Source: Nitratiruptor sp. SB155-2 | GTDB taxonomy: Bacteria; Campylobacterota; Campylobacteria; Campylobacterales; Nitratiruptoraceae | Direction of reading: 5' to 3' | DNA: 64,000 nucleotides | NCBI RefSeq assembly: GCF_000010325.1 | Contig: NC_009662.1 | Span: 1,384,501 to 1,448,500 of the forward strand | In this document: piece after piece, positions 43,724 through 54,631 of the stretch | How positions within the stretch are numbered: the first letter of the stretch is position 1 | Layout of the letters: the number at the start of each line of letters is the position of its first letter | Made by a program: the position numbers and the translations under genes | Notes under the pieces: model-generated | The model's database searches: none | Told to the model about the DNA's origin: nothing | Seen by the model: the letters and a program-made list of their open reading frames with translations, nothing else

Positions 43724-45264
43724 ATCTCTTCATCCCTTTTTGTCCGCAGCATATCTTTCATGGAGATATAGCTGTTGAGTGCTCCTACATAGGCTTTCGC
43801 GCTTGCTATCATCGTATCGATGCTCAGACCATGTCCGATAACGGCTGGTTTGTTTTCATCGAACACCACTTTCACCACCACTTTGGCTAGCGCATCTTTT
43901 CCTTTACTCACAGCAATCACCTGATAATCGTTCAGTTTTCCCTGTACACCGGTAATTCTATCTATCGTTTTAAAGATCGCATCGATGGTACCGTCACCAA
44001 TTCCGGCATCTGTAATCTCTTTTCCTTCATACTCCACGGTAACTGCGGCACTCGGCACCCCTTCACTGCAATCATTGATCTGGAGTTTTTTGAGTTTATA
44101 GACCTCCGGTGCACTGGCAATTTCATTGGTAATGAGCATCCGGATATCATCATCGGTCACCTCTTTTTTCTTATCCGCCAGCATCTTAAAACGTTCGAAC
44201 GCCTTGTTGATCTCCTCTTCACTTAAACTAAATCCAAGCTCTTCAATTTTCTTTTTAAAGGCATGACGGCCCGAATGTTTTCCAAGAACGATCGCGTTTT
44301 TATCCAAACCGATATCTTCGGCACGCATGATTTCATAGGTCTCTTGATGTTTCAAAACGCCATCTTGATGGATTCCGCTTTCATGGGCAAAAGCGTTTTT
44401 ACCTACAATCGCTTTGTTTGGTTGCGGTTCGATTCCAGTTATAGCCGCAACAAGACGGCTTGTAGGATAGATCTCTTTTGTATTGATATTGGTATCGATA
44501 TCCCCAAAAATATCTTTTCGTGTTTTTATCGCCATAACGATCTCTTCCAAAGCGGCATTACCGGCTCGCTCACCAAGTCCATTGATCGTACATTCCACCT
44601 GTCTCGCACCATTTAAAACACTGTAGAGTGAGTTTGCTACCGCCAATCCAAGGTCGTTGTGACAATGTACAGAGATGACGGCTCTATCTTGAATCGTTTC
44701 ATGAAGCTCTTTGATCATCTCGCCCATTTCGTGAGGAAAACGATATCCAACAGTATCTGGGATATTGATGGTACCGGCTCCTGCTTCAATCACTGCCAAT
44801 ATGATCTCTTTTAAAAAGCTCATCTCGCTTCGACCGGCATCTTCACAGCTAAACTCCACATCCTCTACGAAGGTTTTTGCATACTGTACCGCTTCTACGG
44901 CCCGCTTTATCACTTCATCCGGTTCCATTCGAAGTTTATATTTCATATGAATAGGACTGGTTGCGATAAATGTATGAATCCTTTTATGCTTTGCCGGTGC
45001 AATAGCCTCGCCCGCCGCTTTGATATCTTTTTCAAGAGCCCTGGCCAATGAACAGACGGTACTTTTTTGTACCACCTCACTGATCTTTCGTATCGCTTCA
45101 AAATCCCCGGGACTTGCTGCAGCAAATCCCGCTTCAATGACATCCACACCCAATTTTTCAAGCTGTTTGGCTATCTGAATCTTCTCTTCTGTATTCATAG
45201 AAGCACCGGGACTCTGTTCTCCATCTCTCAATGTAGTATCAAAAATTTTTACTATTTCAGCCAT
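43720..45264 (-). CDS. leuA: 2-isopropylmalate synthase
   Basis: First committed step of leucine synthesis: acetyl-CoA plus 2-oxoisovalerate. A 514-residue enzyme with '[15 protein letters not shown]' at the N-terminus, the metal-binding 'HCHNDLG' near 204 and a C-terminal regulatory LeuA dimer domain (about 395-505) for leucine feedback. It starts at ATG 45264. A TATACT lies about 40 bases upstream. I see no leader peptide with a Leu run, so attenuation is not evident. The 138-base gap above it holds only this promoter region. Confidence 0.95.
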
Positions 45265-45402
45265 TTTTTCATCCTTTGAAAATCATGAAAATTTTGTAAG
45301 TAGTATACAATAAGGTGTAATAAAGAGTGTTAGAGAAGATGCAGAAGGTGATTTTTTATCTCAATTTTTGGGAGATATTTCTGAGCTTTTATGACACCAG
45401 TT

Positions 45403-46155
45403 TCACTCACCTTTTTCTCCTGATAATTTTTTTCCATTATTATATCGAATTTTCTTTGTAAAAAGGTAGTAGCCAGCTCTGATTACACCGGCTAAAATAT
45501 AAATTGTAATACCAAATGTCACCACTTCGGCCGGAAAAAGATAAAGAAGAGCCAATAAAACGATCATCATCACAAGTACTTTGATCACCTGATTCTTGTG
45601 CAGATCGATTTTTTTGAAACTTGGATAGCGGATGTTGCTCACCATCAAAAAAGCGACAAAAAGCGCACCTGTAAGAATAAAAAATTTCGCATACACAAGA
45701 TGGTATTTCAGATAAAGCATCGTCCATCCTGCGACAAAAACAGCGGCACTTGGAATAGGCACTCCAATGAATACCGAAGGTTCATTGGCTGGAGACATTA
45801 CATTGAATCTGGCAAGTCGAATCGCTCCAAAAACGACAAACAAAGCAGCAACCATAGAGCCATACTTTCCAAATGAGGAGCCCATCGTTTGATACAGAAG
45901 AATTGCCGGAGCAACACCAAAAGCAACCAAATCGGCTAGAGAATCAAACTCTACACCAAATTTACTTGTAGCATTGGTAAGGCGTGCCACCCTTCCATCA
46001 ATACCATCCAAAATCAATGAAATAAAAATAAGCCAGGCCGCTTTCTCGAAATCGCCCCTAATGGAGGCTATGATACTGATAACCCCCAAAAAGGCTGAAA
46101 GTGCCGTAAAAAAGTTTGGAAAGATATAACGGATATCAAAAGACGGCTTCTCCAA
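45403..46155 (-). CDS. pssA: CDP-diacylglycerol-serine O-phosphatidyltransferase
   Basis: Makes phosphatidylserine, precursor of phosphatidylethanolamine. 250 residues with about seven hydrophobic segments and the CDP-alcohol transferase motif DGx2ARx8Gx3Dx3D seen in 'DGIDGRVARLTNATSKFGVEFDSLAD' (middle part). It follows ftsH after 2 bases, in the prmA-ftsH-pssA order known from Campylobacter. Last gene of the operon. Confidence 0.93.
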   Translation of the reverse strand: MEKPSFDIRYIFPNFFTALSAFLGVISIIASIRGDFEKAAWLIFISLILDGIDGRVARLTNATSKFGVEFDSLADLVAFGVAPAILLYQTMGSSFGKYGSMVAALFVVFGAIRLARFNVMSPANEPSVFIGVPIPSAAVFVAGWTMLYLKYHLVYAKFFILTGALFVAFLMVSNIRYPSFKKIDLHKNQVIKVLVMMIVLLALLYLFPAEVVTFGITIYILAGVIRAGYYLFTKKIRYNNGKKLSGEKGE

Positions 46156-46157
46156 AA

Positions 46158-48140
46158 CTACTCGCTTTCACTTTTTTGTTCACTCATATGTTTTGCTTGT
46201 TCTATATCGCTTTGAGGCTCTTCTACAAGCAATGATTTTTTCCCATGCTTTTCTTCAAACTCTTTTATAATCTGGCGGACCTCTTTACCTTCTATCACCT
46301 CTTTTTCAAAAAGTACCTTTACCATATTTTCGATCGCTTCACTGTACTCTTTGAGTCTATTTTTCACATGGGTATATCGATCATTCAAAAAGGCTTTGAT
46401 AAATTCGTCGATCTCTTCAGCCATTTTTTCACTGTACTCTTTCACCGGCTGTGCTGGTCCACCCAAGAAAAGATTTTGTCTCTTTTCAAGGACCATGAGT
46501 CCTGCAACATCACTCATCCCGTACATACTGATCATCGCCTTGACAATGTCTGTCGCTCTTTCCAGATCGTTCGATGCACCAGTCGTAATTTCCCCTATAA
46601 ACACCTCCTCGGCCGCTCTTCCACCAAGCAATGTATCGATCTCTGCAACGAGCTCACTCTTTTTCATGAGGTATTTGTTCTCTTCCGGGGTATTGAGCGT
46701 ATAACCGAGCGCCGCGAGTCCTCTTGGTATGATGGAGACTTTGGTCACCTTTCTTGCTCCCGGTGTCGTTTCGGCAATCAAAGCATGACCACTCTCATGG
46801 TATGCAACGATACGTTTCTCTTCCGGGCTGATTCGCCTGCTTTTCTTCTCTAGTCCTGCAATCGCTCTTTCGACCGCTTCCAAAAGATCTTCTTGTTCAA
46901 CTTGTTCTTTGTTTTTTCGACCGGCTAAAAGCGCCGCTTCGTTGACGATATTGGCCAGATCGGCTCCCGCAAGTCCGGCCGTGAGTCTCGCTATCTCTTC
47001 TAGGTCGACATTTGGAGAAAGTTTGATATGCTTGACGTGTACCTTCAAAATGGCCAAACGACCTTCAAAATCTGGTTTATCCACAACAACGGTTCTATCG
47101 AATCGCCCCGGTCGAAGCAGTGCCGGATCCAACACTTCAGGCCTGTTGGTAGCAGCCAAAACGATGACGGGAGACTCGGAACTGTCAAACCCATCCATCT
47201 CTGCTAGAAGCTGATTGAGAGTCTGCTCTCTTTCATCGTTTCCTCCAATCGGTCCTGCCGCCGCCCGGCTTTTCCCAATAGCATCGATCTCATCGATAAA
47301 AATGATACTTGGCGCCTCTTTTTTTGCCTGCTCAAAAAGATCTCGAACACGAGCCGCACCCACACCCACGAACATCTCGATGAAACTACTACCGCTTACT
47401 GCAAAAAATGGTACGTCCGCTTCACCGGCAACTGCTTTTGCAAGAAGCGTCTTACCAGTCCCTGGAGGTCCTACAAGCAAAACCCCTTTTGGAATCTTCG
47501 CTCCAAGTCGGATGTAACGTTGTGGATGCTTGAGAAAATCGACAATCTCTTTCACTTCCTCTTTCGCCTCTTCCACTCCTGCCACATCGTCAAATTTCAC
47601 TTTTGGCCGCTCAGAATTGATAAGCTTTTTGGCGCTCCCCATGCCAAGGATACCGCTGCCCATACTCTTTTGCATACGGCTGGCAAGGAACATCCAGATC
47701 GCAAAAAAGATGAGAATCGGGATGATCCAGCCAAAAAGCATCTCAGTCACCCAGTTGCTCTCGCTAAAACCGCCGTAGTCTATGCCTTTCTTTTCAAGGA
47801 GCGGAATAAGCGTCGTATCACCTGGTACTTTGTTTGCAAAATAGATCACTTTAAAGCCGCCTTCATTGGCTATCGCTTTAATCGTTTTTTGACCTATTGC
47901 AACGTACTTGACTCGTCCGTCCTTGATCAATTTTTTCAGTTCGCTGTAACTGATCTCTTTTGTTTTTTGGATCGGTGCACCAGCCATATGTTGCATTGCA
48001 CCCTGCCCCATATTGTTTGCTGGCTGTAAAATCGACTTGAACAGTAAAATCAGTATAACGGAAAAGATCGCAAAAGTAAGCAGTGGATTTTTATTGAAAA
48101 AGTTATCGTTTTGCGGTTTCTTTTGTTTGTTATTTGCCAT
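46158..48140 (-). CDS. ftsH: ATP-dependent zinc metalloprotease FtsH
   Basis: Membrane-bound AAA protease for quality control of membrane and short-lived proteins. 660 residues: two N-terminal helices around a periplasmic part, Walker A '[18 protein letters not shown]' near 208, Walker B 'IIFIDEID', second region of homology 'LLRPGRFDR' and zinc site 'HESGH' near 430. The N-terminus overlaps prmA by 11 bases. Confidence 0.96.
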   Translation of the reverse strand: MANNKQKKPQNDNFFNKNPLLTFAIFSVILILLFKSILQPANNMGQGAMQHMAGAPIQKTKEISYSELKKLIKDGRVKYVAIGQKTIKAIANEGGFKVIYFANKVPGDTTLIPLLEKKGIDYGGFSESNWVTEMLFGWIIPILIFFAIWMFLASRMQKSMGSGILGMGSAKKLINSERPKVKFDDVAGVEEAKEEVKEIVDFLKHPQRYIRLGAKIPKGVLLVGPPGTGKTLLAKAVAGEADVPFFAVSGSSFIEMFVGVGAARVRDLFEQAKKEAPSIIFIDEIDAIGKSRAAAGPIGGNDEREQTLNQLLAEMDGFDSSESPVIVLAATNRPEVLDPALLRPGRFDRTVVVDKPDFEGRLAILKVHVKHIKLSPNVDLEEIARLTAGLAGADLANIVNEAALLAGRKNKEQVEQEDLLEAVERAIAGLEKKSRRISPEEKRIVAYHESGHALIAETTPGARKVTKVSIIPRGLAALGYTLNTPEENKYLMKKSELVAEIDTLLGGRAAEEVFIGEITTGASNDLERATDIVKAMISMYGMSDVAGLMVLEKRQNLFLGGPAQPVKEYSEKMAEEIDEFIKAFLNDRYTHVKNRLKEYSEAIENMVKVLFEKEVIEGKEVRQIIKEFEEKHGKKSLLVEEPQSDIEQAKHMSEQKSESE

Positions 48141-48972
48141 CGGTTCCCCTATCGTTTCGTAATATCATTGTTATCCATTCTCCTTCTTGTAACTCTTCAA
48201 GGATAGAAAAATCAAACCTGTTTTTCACTTTGTTGCGATATTTTTCGATAATACCCGAAAGGATCAAAATCCCTCCCTCTTTTGTCGTCTCTTGCAAATC
48301 TTTTGCAATCATAATCAAAACATCGGCGACAATATTGGCTATAACTATATCATACTTCTTTTTAGCGTTGGCTGCGCTTCCCACCCAGCCCTCTCGAAAT
48401 TCAACTCCGTTTAAGGAAAAGTTCTTTTGGGACTCTTCCAAAGCCAATGCATCGGTGTCACAGATATCAACCACCGCTCCTTTTTTCGCCGCCGCAATCG
48501 ATAAAATACCGCTACCGCATCCAACATCCAAAAGCTCCATTCCGGGCTGTACATATTTTTGGATTGCGTTCAAACATCCTCTTGTCGTTTCATGATGCCC
48601 ACTGCCAAATGCCAAAGCCGGATCGATTTTGATGTTTGTCTTACCTTCCTTTGGCTCATACCAACTTGGATGGATGTAAAACTCGCCCACTTCCACAGGA
48701 GTAATGCTTTTTTTATATTTTTCTATCCAGTCAATGTTCTCTTTTTTCTCTTTTGTTATTTTGAGATGGATCTCCGTATCAAAAAGCTTTATCAACGAGT
48801 CAACATAGGTGCGAAGCTCATCCATAATGTCATCAAGGGACTTTTCGCTTCGAAGTATCAGTTTGCCGTCACTCTCTTCAATTCCATTGTAAAATCTATC
48901 CATCAAAAATGATTCGATTTCATCTTTAAATGCATCGATGTCTACTGTGTACTCATAATAGTATCTATCCAT
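48130..48972 (-). CDS. prmA: Ribosomal protein L11 methyltransferase
   Basis: SAM-dependent enzyme that trimethylates ribosomal protein L11. 280 residues with an N-terminal L11-recognition domain and a class I fold: '[15 protein letters not shown]', then motif I '[20 protein letters not shown]' near 145 and '[14 protein letters not shown]'. Starts 8 bases inside hisA's end and overlaps ftsH. Confidence 0.93.
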   Translation of the reverse strand: MDRYYYEYTVDIDAFKDEIESFLMDRFYNGIEESDGKLILRSEKSLDDIMDELRTYVDSLIKLFDTEIHLKITKEKKENIDWIEKYKKSITPVEVGEFYIHPSWYEPKEGKTNIKIDPALAFGSGHHETTRGCLNAIQKYVQPGMELLDVGCGSGILSIAAAKKGAVVDICDTDALALEESQKNFSLNGVEFREGWVGSAANAKKKYDIVIANIVADVLIMIAKDLQETTKEGGILILSGIIEKYRNKVKNRFDFSILEELQEGEWITMILRNDRGTDGK

Positions 48973-49681
48973 TTTGTACCAACCTAAAAGCTTCTTCCAA
49001 ATCCAGTGTGCCCTCGTAAAAAGCTTTCCCCACTATGACGCCGGCAACTGTACCTGTTGCCTGAAGTTTTTTGATATCCTCAATATCGCGTACGCCGCCG
49101 CTTGCGATGGTGTCGATACCGCTGGCTTCTGCGATGGAAACGGTAAAATCCACATTGACGCCACTAAGCGTCCCGTCTTTGCCCACATCGGTACAGATAA
49201 TCGCTTGCACGCCGCTTTTCGCAAACTCCCTTGCCAAATCGGTTGCTCTCATCGTGGAGGTTTTCGCCCACCCTTCCACTGCCACAAAACCATCGATGGC
49301 ATCTATACCTACGGCTATTGGATATTTTGCGGCCATTGCTTTGACAAATTGTGGATTTTTCACCGCAATTGAACCTAAAATAAGCCGCTCAATCCCAAGA
49401 TCGATATACTTTCGGATCGTCTCTTCGTCACGAATACCGCCTCCAAGTTCGATCTTGAGACTCGTATTGGCTCGAATCTTCTTGATCTGCTCGAGATTTT
49501 TGGGTTCCCCTGCAAAGGCACCGTTTAAATCCACAAGATGGAGCCAGCGTGAGCCCATCTCTTCAAATCTTTTGGCCACTTGCCACGGTTCGTCACTATA
49601 GATCTTTGCACTCTCCATCAAACCTTTTGTTAAACGGACCGCTTTTCCGTCTTTTAGATCGATTGCCGGTAAGATTTCCAT
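48965..49681 (-). CDS. hisA: ProFAR isomerase (HisA)
   Basis: Fourth step of histidine synthesis, isomerising ProFAR to PRFAR. 238-residue TIM barrel beginning '[20 protein letters not shown]' with the catalytic Asp at residue 8 and the second catalytic Asp in '[14 protein letters not shown]' near 165. It starts directly after the hisH stop, which supplies the glutaminase of the next step. Confidence 0.95.
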   Translation of the reverse strand: MEILPAIDLKDGKAVRLTKGLMESAKIYSDEPWQVAKRFEEMGSRWLHLVDLNGAFAGEPKNLEQIKKIRANTSLKIELGGGIRDEETIRKYIDLGIERLILGSIAVKNPQFVKAMAAKYPIAVGIDAIDGFVAVEGWAKTSTMRATDLAREFAKSGVQAIICTDVGKDGTLSGVNVDFTVSIAEASGIDTIASGGVRDIEDIKKLQATGTVAGVIVGKAFYEGTLDLEEAFRLVQNG

Positions 49682-50296
49682 CTACAACTCCACAAAATTT
49701 TTCAAGATTTTCAAGCCGTTCTCGTGCGATTTTTCGGGATGGGGCTGAAGGCCAAAAACGTTGCCATTTTGAACGGCACTGACAAACTCATATCCATAGA
49801 GTGTTTTTCCTATCACATATTTTTCATCGCAAACGGCATGGTAACTATGAACAAAATAGAGATAAAAGGCCTTTGGAAGCCCCGAAAAAAGTGGGGTCTC
49901 TTTTTGCACAAAAAGCTCATTCCAGCCCATATGAGGGACTTTCAGCCTTTGATCAAAACGGCTCCTATCAAAAGGAATGACTTCACCTTCAATCAATCCC
50001 AGGCCTTCATGCTCTCCAAACTCGTAACTTTTGTTAAACAACAGTTGCATTCCAAGACAGATGCCTAGCATATTCCGGCCACTTTTGGCAAAGTCGAGGA
50101 TCGCCTCTTTGAGTCCACTTCCTTCAAGATGCTCCATCGCATCTCCAAATGCACCGACTCCTGGAAGAATCACTTTGTCATAGTTTTTAAGTTTGTCAGG
50201 ATCTTTTTCGATGATGGCCGGATAACCGATCTTTTCAAAAGCGTTCGACACGCTTCGAAGATTCCCCATATTGTAATCAATGATCGCTATCTTCAT
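49682..50296 (-). CDS. hisH: Imidazole glycerol phosphate synthase, glutaminase subunit
   Basis: Releases ammonia from glutamine for HisF. 204 residues, class I glutamine amidotransferase: 'IAIIDYNMGNLRSV' start, nucleophile in 'GICLGMQLLF' near 80, His-Glu pair in 'QPHPEKS' near 187. No hisF lies in the window. ATG 50296 overlaps the PDC protein stop by 4 bases. Confidence 0.95.
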   Translation of the reverse strand: MKIAIIDYNMGNLRSVSNAFEKIGYPAIIEKDPDKLKNYDKVILPGVGAFGDAMEHLEGSGLKEAILDFAKSGRNMLGICLGMQLLFNKSYEFGEHEGLGLIEGEVIPFDRSRFDQRLKVPHMGWNELFVQKETPLFSGLPKAFYLYFVHSYHAVCDEKYVIGKTLYGYEFVSAVQNGNVFGLQPHPEKSHENGLKILKNFVEL

Positions 50297-51201
50297 TCAT
50301 CCTCTTTCAAATCGGCAGTCGATTTGAGATAGTACGAGAGTGCCAATAAAAGCAGAGTCACCGCACCTATCAAATAGACTGCGTACAAGATTTTTTCCGG
50401 CCCGATAATAGCAAATTTGAAAACAAGCATCAATGCCTCTATAGAAAGGGCTATGACGATAGATCCCAAAAAACGTATCATCGTTTTGTGAATATCGTTT
50501 GTACGTCTTTTTTTGTGATGACCCAGAACTTCCTCTTCAAACAAGGTTTTGACCAGATCAAAGATAGCAAGAGAAAGTGTGATCAAAATGGTCGATTCAA
50601 AAATCTCCTTTATCTCTACATCCTGAAACACCAAACTTTCGGCAATAATGCTTCCCATCCCCTTTGCCAAAAGAAGCAGAGCAACGACGAGCAAAGCAAA
50701 AGTAAAAAAACCATAAATTACTTTTGAAAATTGTCCAAAATAGGAGTCAATAGAAGCTGGATGGAACATCTTCAAAAGACTCTTTAAGGATACATCAACA
50801 CAGACAATGAACGATAACTGTTTATTATCATCATAAATGGGATATGAGGCTGTCACAGTCAAGTCATGGGTCAATAAAGAAGGATAAGGATCAGTTAAAA
50901 TACAACGTTTCTCTCGAACTGCTCTATAGTAGTAAGCGCGCATACTTCGGTTGATCCCTTTTCCTCGCCTATACTCAGGGTTATTTGAAATAGCATCGAT
51001 AATTTGCGTTCCCGTCTTATCCAGAACATAGAAAGCATCTGCCAAAGGAAGCTCTTTTTTCAAAATCTTCAATGCATTGATGATGTTCTCAAGCGATGGA
51101 TCGGGCACGTAGTTTGGGATATATCGCTGTAACAAAAAACAAAGATAAGCCCTGGCTCTGGTCCGTATCTCGGAAAACTCTTCGATTTCACTCACTACCA
51201 T
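50293..51201 (-). CDS. PDC/Cache sensor-type membrane protein, unknown role
   Basis: A 302-residue protein with an N-terminal PDC-like sensor domain (about 15-155: 'LPLADAFYVLDKTGTQI', 'MRAYYYRAVREKRCILTDPYPSLLTHDLTVTASYPIYD') and then about four membrane helices (165-295). There is no kinase, cyclase or chemotaxis signalling domain, and no signal sequence before the PDC part. Proteins like this in Campylobacterota are sometimes labelled 'general glycosylation pathway', a label I cannot support from sequence. Overlaps hisH and the exonuclease gene. Confidence 0.75.
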   Translation of the reverse strand: MVVSEIEEFSEIRTRARAYLCFLLQRYIPNYVPDPSLENIINALKILKKELPLADAFYVLDKTGTQIIDAISNNPEYRRGKGINRSMRAYYYRAVREKRCILTDPYPSLLTHDLTVTASYPIYDDNKQLSFIVCVDVSLKSLLKMFHPASIDSYFGQFSKVIYGFFTFALLVVALLLLAKGMGSIIAESLVFQDVEIKEIFESTILITLSLAIFDLVKTLFEEEVLGHHKKRRTNDIHKTMIRFLGSIVIALSIEALMLVFKFAIIGPEKILYAVYLIGAVTLLLLALSYYLKSTADLKEDE

Positions 51202-51973
51202 GACTTTCCTTTTTTACATAGTTCATAAATATTGCGCTATAGCTCTTCTCTTTTGGAAAAGAATCTTGCAACTGATATATGATATCTCGATACTCTTCTA
51301 AATTGAGTCCTCCCTTTAGAAGCTCATATTTCAAAAAAAGAAGATAGGTGTTGATAACATCACTCTCGCAATACTCTTGGATTTTACCTAGATCGTTATT
51401 ATAATACAGTTCAAGAACCTGTGAACCATCTACATCGAATTTACCAGGAATTCCTACCATTTGACATAACGTATCGAGTTTCAATCCCCTAGCAGCACCA
51501 AAATTGCTCAGCACATCCATGAGATCGAGATGAAAACTCTCAGAGTACCTGCTCCTGTAATTTTCCCATTTCGATTTATTGAGCATTTGATTATCCTGTT
51601 CAAAATAGGCCGGACAGGAAAGATTGTATTTCATCGCACGAAGTAGTAGCATCGGTATATCAAAATTTCTTCCATTGAATGAGACAAGTTTTGGATTTTT
51701 ACTGTCGATATAGGATAAAAACGCCTCTATGATCTCTTTTTCGTTTTTGCCAGGAAACGTCCCCACCTTTTTAAATCTACCGAAATCATCTGCAAACACT
51801 GCGCTGATAGCCACAACTTTATGGTAGGGATGGGGTAAAAACGTGGTACCGGCTTTAGTTTCATACTGCTGTAAAGCTTGATGGATCGCCTCAAAGTCTT
51901 CGCCTTCAACCTCAAAATTTTTGCGAATCAGTTCAATATCTGGTATAGTTTCACAATCAAAAACGCAAATCAT
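51188..51973 (-). CDS. 3'-5' exonuclease, PolB-exonuclease-like
   Basis: A 261-residue DnaQ/RNase H-fold exonuclease of the predicted 'DNA polymerase B exonuclease-like' family. Exo motifs: 'CVFDCETIPD' (Asp/Glu, residues 3-12), 'VSFNGRNFDIPML' (about 98-110) and 'CESDVINTYLLFLKYE' (about 208-223). It has no polymerase part. First gene of the operon leading to hisH-hisA-prmA-ftsH-pssA; AAGGAG lies before ATG 51973. Confidence 0.85.
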   Translation of the reverse strand: MICVFDCETIPDIELIRKNFEVEGEDFEAIHQALQQYETKAGTTFLPHPYHKVVAISAVFADDFGRFKKVGTFPGKNEKEIIEAFLSYIDSKNPKLVSFNGRNFDIPMLLLRAMKYNLSCPAYFEQDNQMLNKSKWENYRSRYSESFHLDLMDVLSNFGAARGLKLDTLCQMVGIPGKFDVDGSQVLELYYNNDLGKIQEYCESDVINTYLLFLKYELLKGGLNLEEYRDIIYQLQDSFPKEKSYSAIFMNYVKKESHGSE

Positions 51974-51992
51974 TGCACTCCTTTAAGGATTT

Positions 51993-51998
51993 ATTATA
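51993..51998. promoter_or_regulatory. Divergent -10 elements between exonuclease and EptA-like genes
   Basis: TATAAT on the minus strand 20-25 bases before ATG 51973; the same bases read TATTATA on the plus strand, 34-39 bases before ATG 52032. The whole gap is 58 bases. Confidence 0.45.
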
Positions 51999-52031
51999 CT
52001 TCAAATCAAGAATTTTTTCTAAAGAGGCCTC

Positions 52032-53582
52032 ATGAAAAAAATAGCAAAGCATATTCTATACAGTTTTTATCTCTCACTTATTTTTTTGTTACCGGATCTG
52101 TTGTTTGCTCTGTTTCACCCAAACTACTATACGTTTCAGCTCCCCTCATTCATCAAAGAGTATAGTGCCCTATTTTTGATATCATTCTTAATACTGCTTA
52201 TAAAAAATTACTGGATAAGAGTCGGTTTTGCTCTTTTTATAGCGATTCTCAGTTTCGTACAACTGATGCATTTCAGCTACTTTCACTCCTACATTTTGCC
52301 TTATGAAGTGGGTCTGGCCAATCAGATTCCAGAGATGTTCGATACACTCGACATCGTGATGCCATATGTAAAACTGCCTCTCATTATCTTTTTTTCTCAA
52401 GCGGTTCTCCTGTTTTATTTTCTAAAAAAACTGCATACCATATCTATGAAATATGCACCTGTTGTACTTGCATTGCTCTTGGCTATTGGTCCAATCTCCG
52501 CATTGAAACGAAAAAAAGTATACAACTATATGCCCAAAACCACCTCATTATCTTTTAAAAACAGTTTCACTGCCATATCATGGCATATAGCGAAAAACTT
52601 GCTTCAACATAACAATACCCAGCATAAAACATTCAAACCATATATTGTCAAAAAAGTGAGCAGACCTCTTGCAGAAAATATCATCGTCGTTATGGGAGAG
52701 AGTCTCACCAAAGACAAAATGAGCCTTTTTGGTTATCCAAAAGAGACAACACCCTATCTGGACAAACTCAAAAACAGTCCAAGATTTCTTTACACCTGGG
52801 GGCATTCCGCCGGGGTGACGACAGATGTATCTGTTCCAACATTTTTCTCTTTAAAACGAGAACCGCAAAACATTCAACCTTTGATTACGAACAGTGCAAA
52901 TCTTTTAAAACTTGCAAAAGACCAAAACTACTCTACCTTCTTTATAACAATGCAGTCTTTATATGTTATTGGAGGCGTCCTGTCCGATTTTAGTGACACA
53001 ACAAAAGTACTGCAAGGATACGATGAAAAACTTGCCCAGTATTTGGATACTATAAAGAAGAAGGAAAAAAACTTTATCGTTTTACACCAAAGAAACTCCC
53101 ATTCGGCATATGAACACTATACGCCACCCGCTTTTTACCATTATCCTTTTAAGGGTCTCCCTTTTCATGAGTATATGCTTGGCAGCTATCTCAATTCTAT
53201 CCGCTATACCGATTTTATATTGCACTCCATTTTTGAAAAAGCTGATGCTATGCCAGGATGTACGCTCGTCTTTTTCACATCAGATCATGGCGAAATGATG
53301 GGAGAAAAGAGTGAGCATGGGCGCTACGGGCATGTCTATTTGGGTTTTGAAGATACGAAGGTACCGATGATCATCTATGCAAGCAAAGGGTGTAATGTGG
53401 AACAGTTTCATCATGAATTCAATCTGTCACATATTATTTCGCACTATCAATTTGGTAAAATGATTGCAAAAGCTTTGGGATATGAGATCATCAATCCCAA
53501 TGAAGATGGTACCTACTATGTAAATGGTATCGATATAAGCGGAAATGCAGGCTTTATCTCATACAAAAAGAGGCATCCATGA
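52032..53582 (+). CDS. Phosphoethanolamine transferase-like sulfatase-family membrane protein
   Basis: A 516-residue inner-membrane enzyme: five N-terminal helices (1-160), then a periplasmic alkaline-phosphatase-fold domain. Metal and catalytic sites are seen in 'IVVMGESLTKDKMSLFGYP' near 220, 'GVTTDVSVPTFFS' near 263 (nucleophile Thr) and 'FFTSDHGEMMGEKSEHGRYGH' near 415. EptA/EptC enzymes add phosphoethanolamine to lipid A, core or FlgG. The Cys pairs usual around the nucleophile in EptA are absent. AGAGG precedes ATG 52032; 4-base overlap with the epimerase gene. Confidence 0.85.
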   Translation: MKKIAKHILYSFYLSLIFLLPDLLFALFHPNYYTFQLPSFIKEYSALFLISFLILLIKNYWIRVGFALFIAILSFVQLMHFSYFHSYILPYEVGLANQIPEMFDTLDIVMPYVKLPLIIFFSQAVLLFYFLKKLHTISMKYAPVVLALLLAIGPISALKRKKVYNYMPKTTSLSFKNSFTAISWHIAKNLLQHNNTQHKTFKPYIVKKVSRPLAENIIVVMGESLTKDKMSLFGYPKETTPYLDKLKNSPRFLYTWGHSAGVTTDVSVPTFFSLKREPQNIQPLITNSANLLKLAKDQNYSTFFITMQSLYVIGGVLSDFSDTTKVLQGYDEKLAQYLDTIKKKEKNFIVLHQRNSHSAYEHYTPPAFYHYPFKGLPFHEYMLGSYLNSIRYTDFILHSIFEKADAMPGCTLVFFTSDHGEMMGEKSEHGRYGHVYLGFEDTKVPMIIYASKGCNVEQFHHEFNLSHIISHYQFGKMIAKALGYEIINPNEDGTYYVNGIDISGNAGFISYKKRHP

Positions 53583-54631
53583 AAATTTTGGTTACGGGAA
53601 CGGCAGGATTTATAGGCTTCCATCTGGCAAAAAGATTATTAGGACGGGGTGATGAAGTTGTAGGAATCGACAATATCAATGACTACTATGATGTTCGAGT
53701 CAAATATGGTAGGCTCAAGGAACTGGGATTTGAAGAAGAAAAGTTTGCGTTTGGCAAAAAATATGTGAGCACCAAGTACCCGAAGCACACCTTCTACCGC
53801 ATAGACTTGGCTGACAAAACGGCTCTTGAGGAGGTCTTCCAAAAAGAAAATCCTCAAAGGGTCTGTCACTTGGCGGCTCAGGCAGGTGTGCGATATTCAC
53901 TGACAAATCCAGATGCCTACATCCAGAGTAATTTCGTAGGATTTGCCAATATACTAGAGTGCTGCAGGCATCATGAAGTAGAACATCTAGCATACGCAAG
54001 CAGTTCCAGCGTCTACGGACTCAACGAACGAATGCCATTTAGCGTTGAAGACAATGTAGATCATCCTATCAGTTTGTATGCAGCGAGCAAAAAAAGCAAC
54101 GAACTCATGGCCCATACCTACAGCCATCTTTTCAATATCCCAACGACTGGTCTACGCTTTTTTACCGTGTATGGTCCATGGGGAAGACCGGATATGGCCC
54201 TTTTTCTTTTTACGAAAGCGATTTTGGAAGATAAACCGATCGATGTTTTCAACTACGGAAAGATGAAACGAGATTTCACCTATATTGATGATATCGTCGA
54301 AGGTGTCGTACGAGTCATCGACAATCCTCCAAAATCTGATCCATGCTGGAGTGCGAGACGTCCCAATCCGGCAAGCTCAAAAGCACCATACAGAGTCTAC
54401 AATATCGGTAATGGTAGCCCTGTGGAACTCATGGATTTTATCAAGGCTATCGAAAAAACTCTGGGAAAAGAAGCGAAGAAAAATCTGTTGCCGATTCAAC
54501 CCGGTGATGTGCCAGCCACCTGGGCCGATACATACGCGCTGGAACACGACCTTGGCTATAAGCCCTCTACTCCTATAGAAGAGGGAGTGAAAAAATTTAT
54601 TGAATGGTATCGAAACTTTTATGGGGTATAG
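53579..54631 (+). CDS. UDP-glucuronate 4-epimerase-like SDR enzyme
   Basis: A 350-residue extended SDR: 'ILVTGTAGFIGFHLAKRLL' at the start, 'GIDNINDYYDVRVKYGRL', 'YASSSSVYG' and the YxxxK in 'SLYAASKKSNELMAHTY', and 'FFTVYGPWGRPDMALF'. This combination is typical of UDP-GlcA 4-epimerases (CapI/WbnF-like) that make UDP-galacturonate. The ATG overlaps the preceding stop by 4 bases. Galacturonate could decorate LPS core in this cluster. Confidence 0.88.
   Translation: MKILVTGTAGFIGFHLAKRLLGRGDEVVGIDNINDYYDVRVKYGRLKELGFEEEKFAFGKKYVSTKYPKHTFYRIDLADKTALEEVFQKENPQRVCHLAAQAGVRYSLTNPDAYIQSNFVGFANILECCRHHEVEHLAYASSSSVYGLNERMPFSVEDNVDHPISLYAASKKSNELMAHTYSHLFNIPTTGLRFFTVYGPWGRPDMALFLFTKAILEDKPIDVFNYGKMKRDFTYIDDIVEGVVRVIDNPPKSDPCWSARRPNPASSKAPYRVYNIGNGSPVELMDFIKAIEKTLGKEAKKNLLPIQPGDVPATWADTYALEHDLGYKPSTPIEEGVKKFIEWYRNFYGV

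Noticed and set aside
45265-45402. Leucine attenuator or T-box before leuA
   Set aside because: No short frame with Leu codons and no convincing alternative hairpins; only a -10-like TATACT and a ribosome site.
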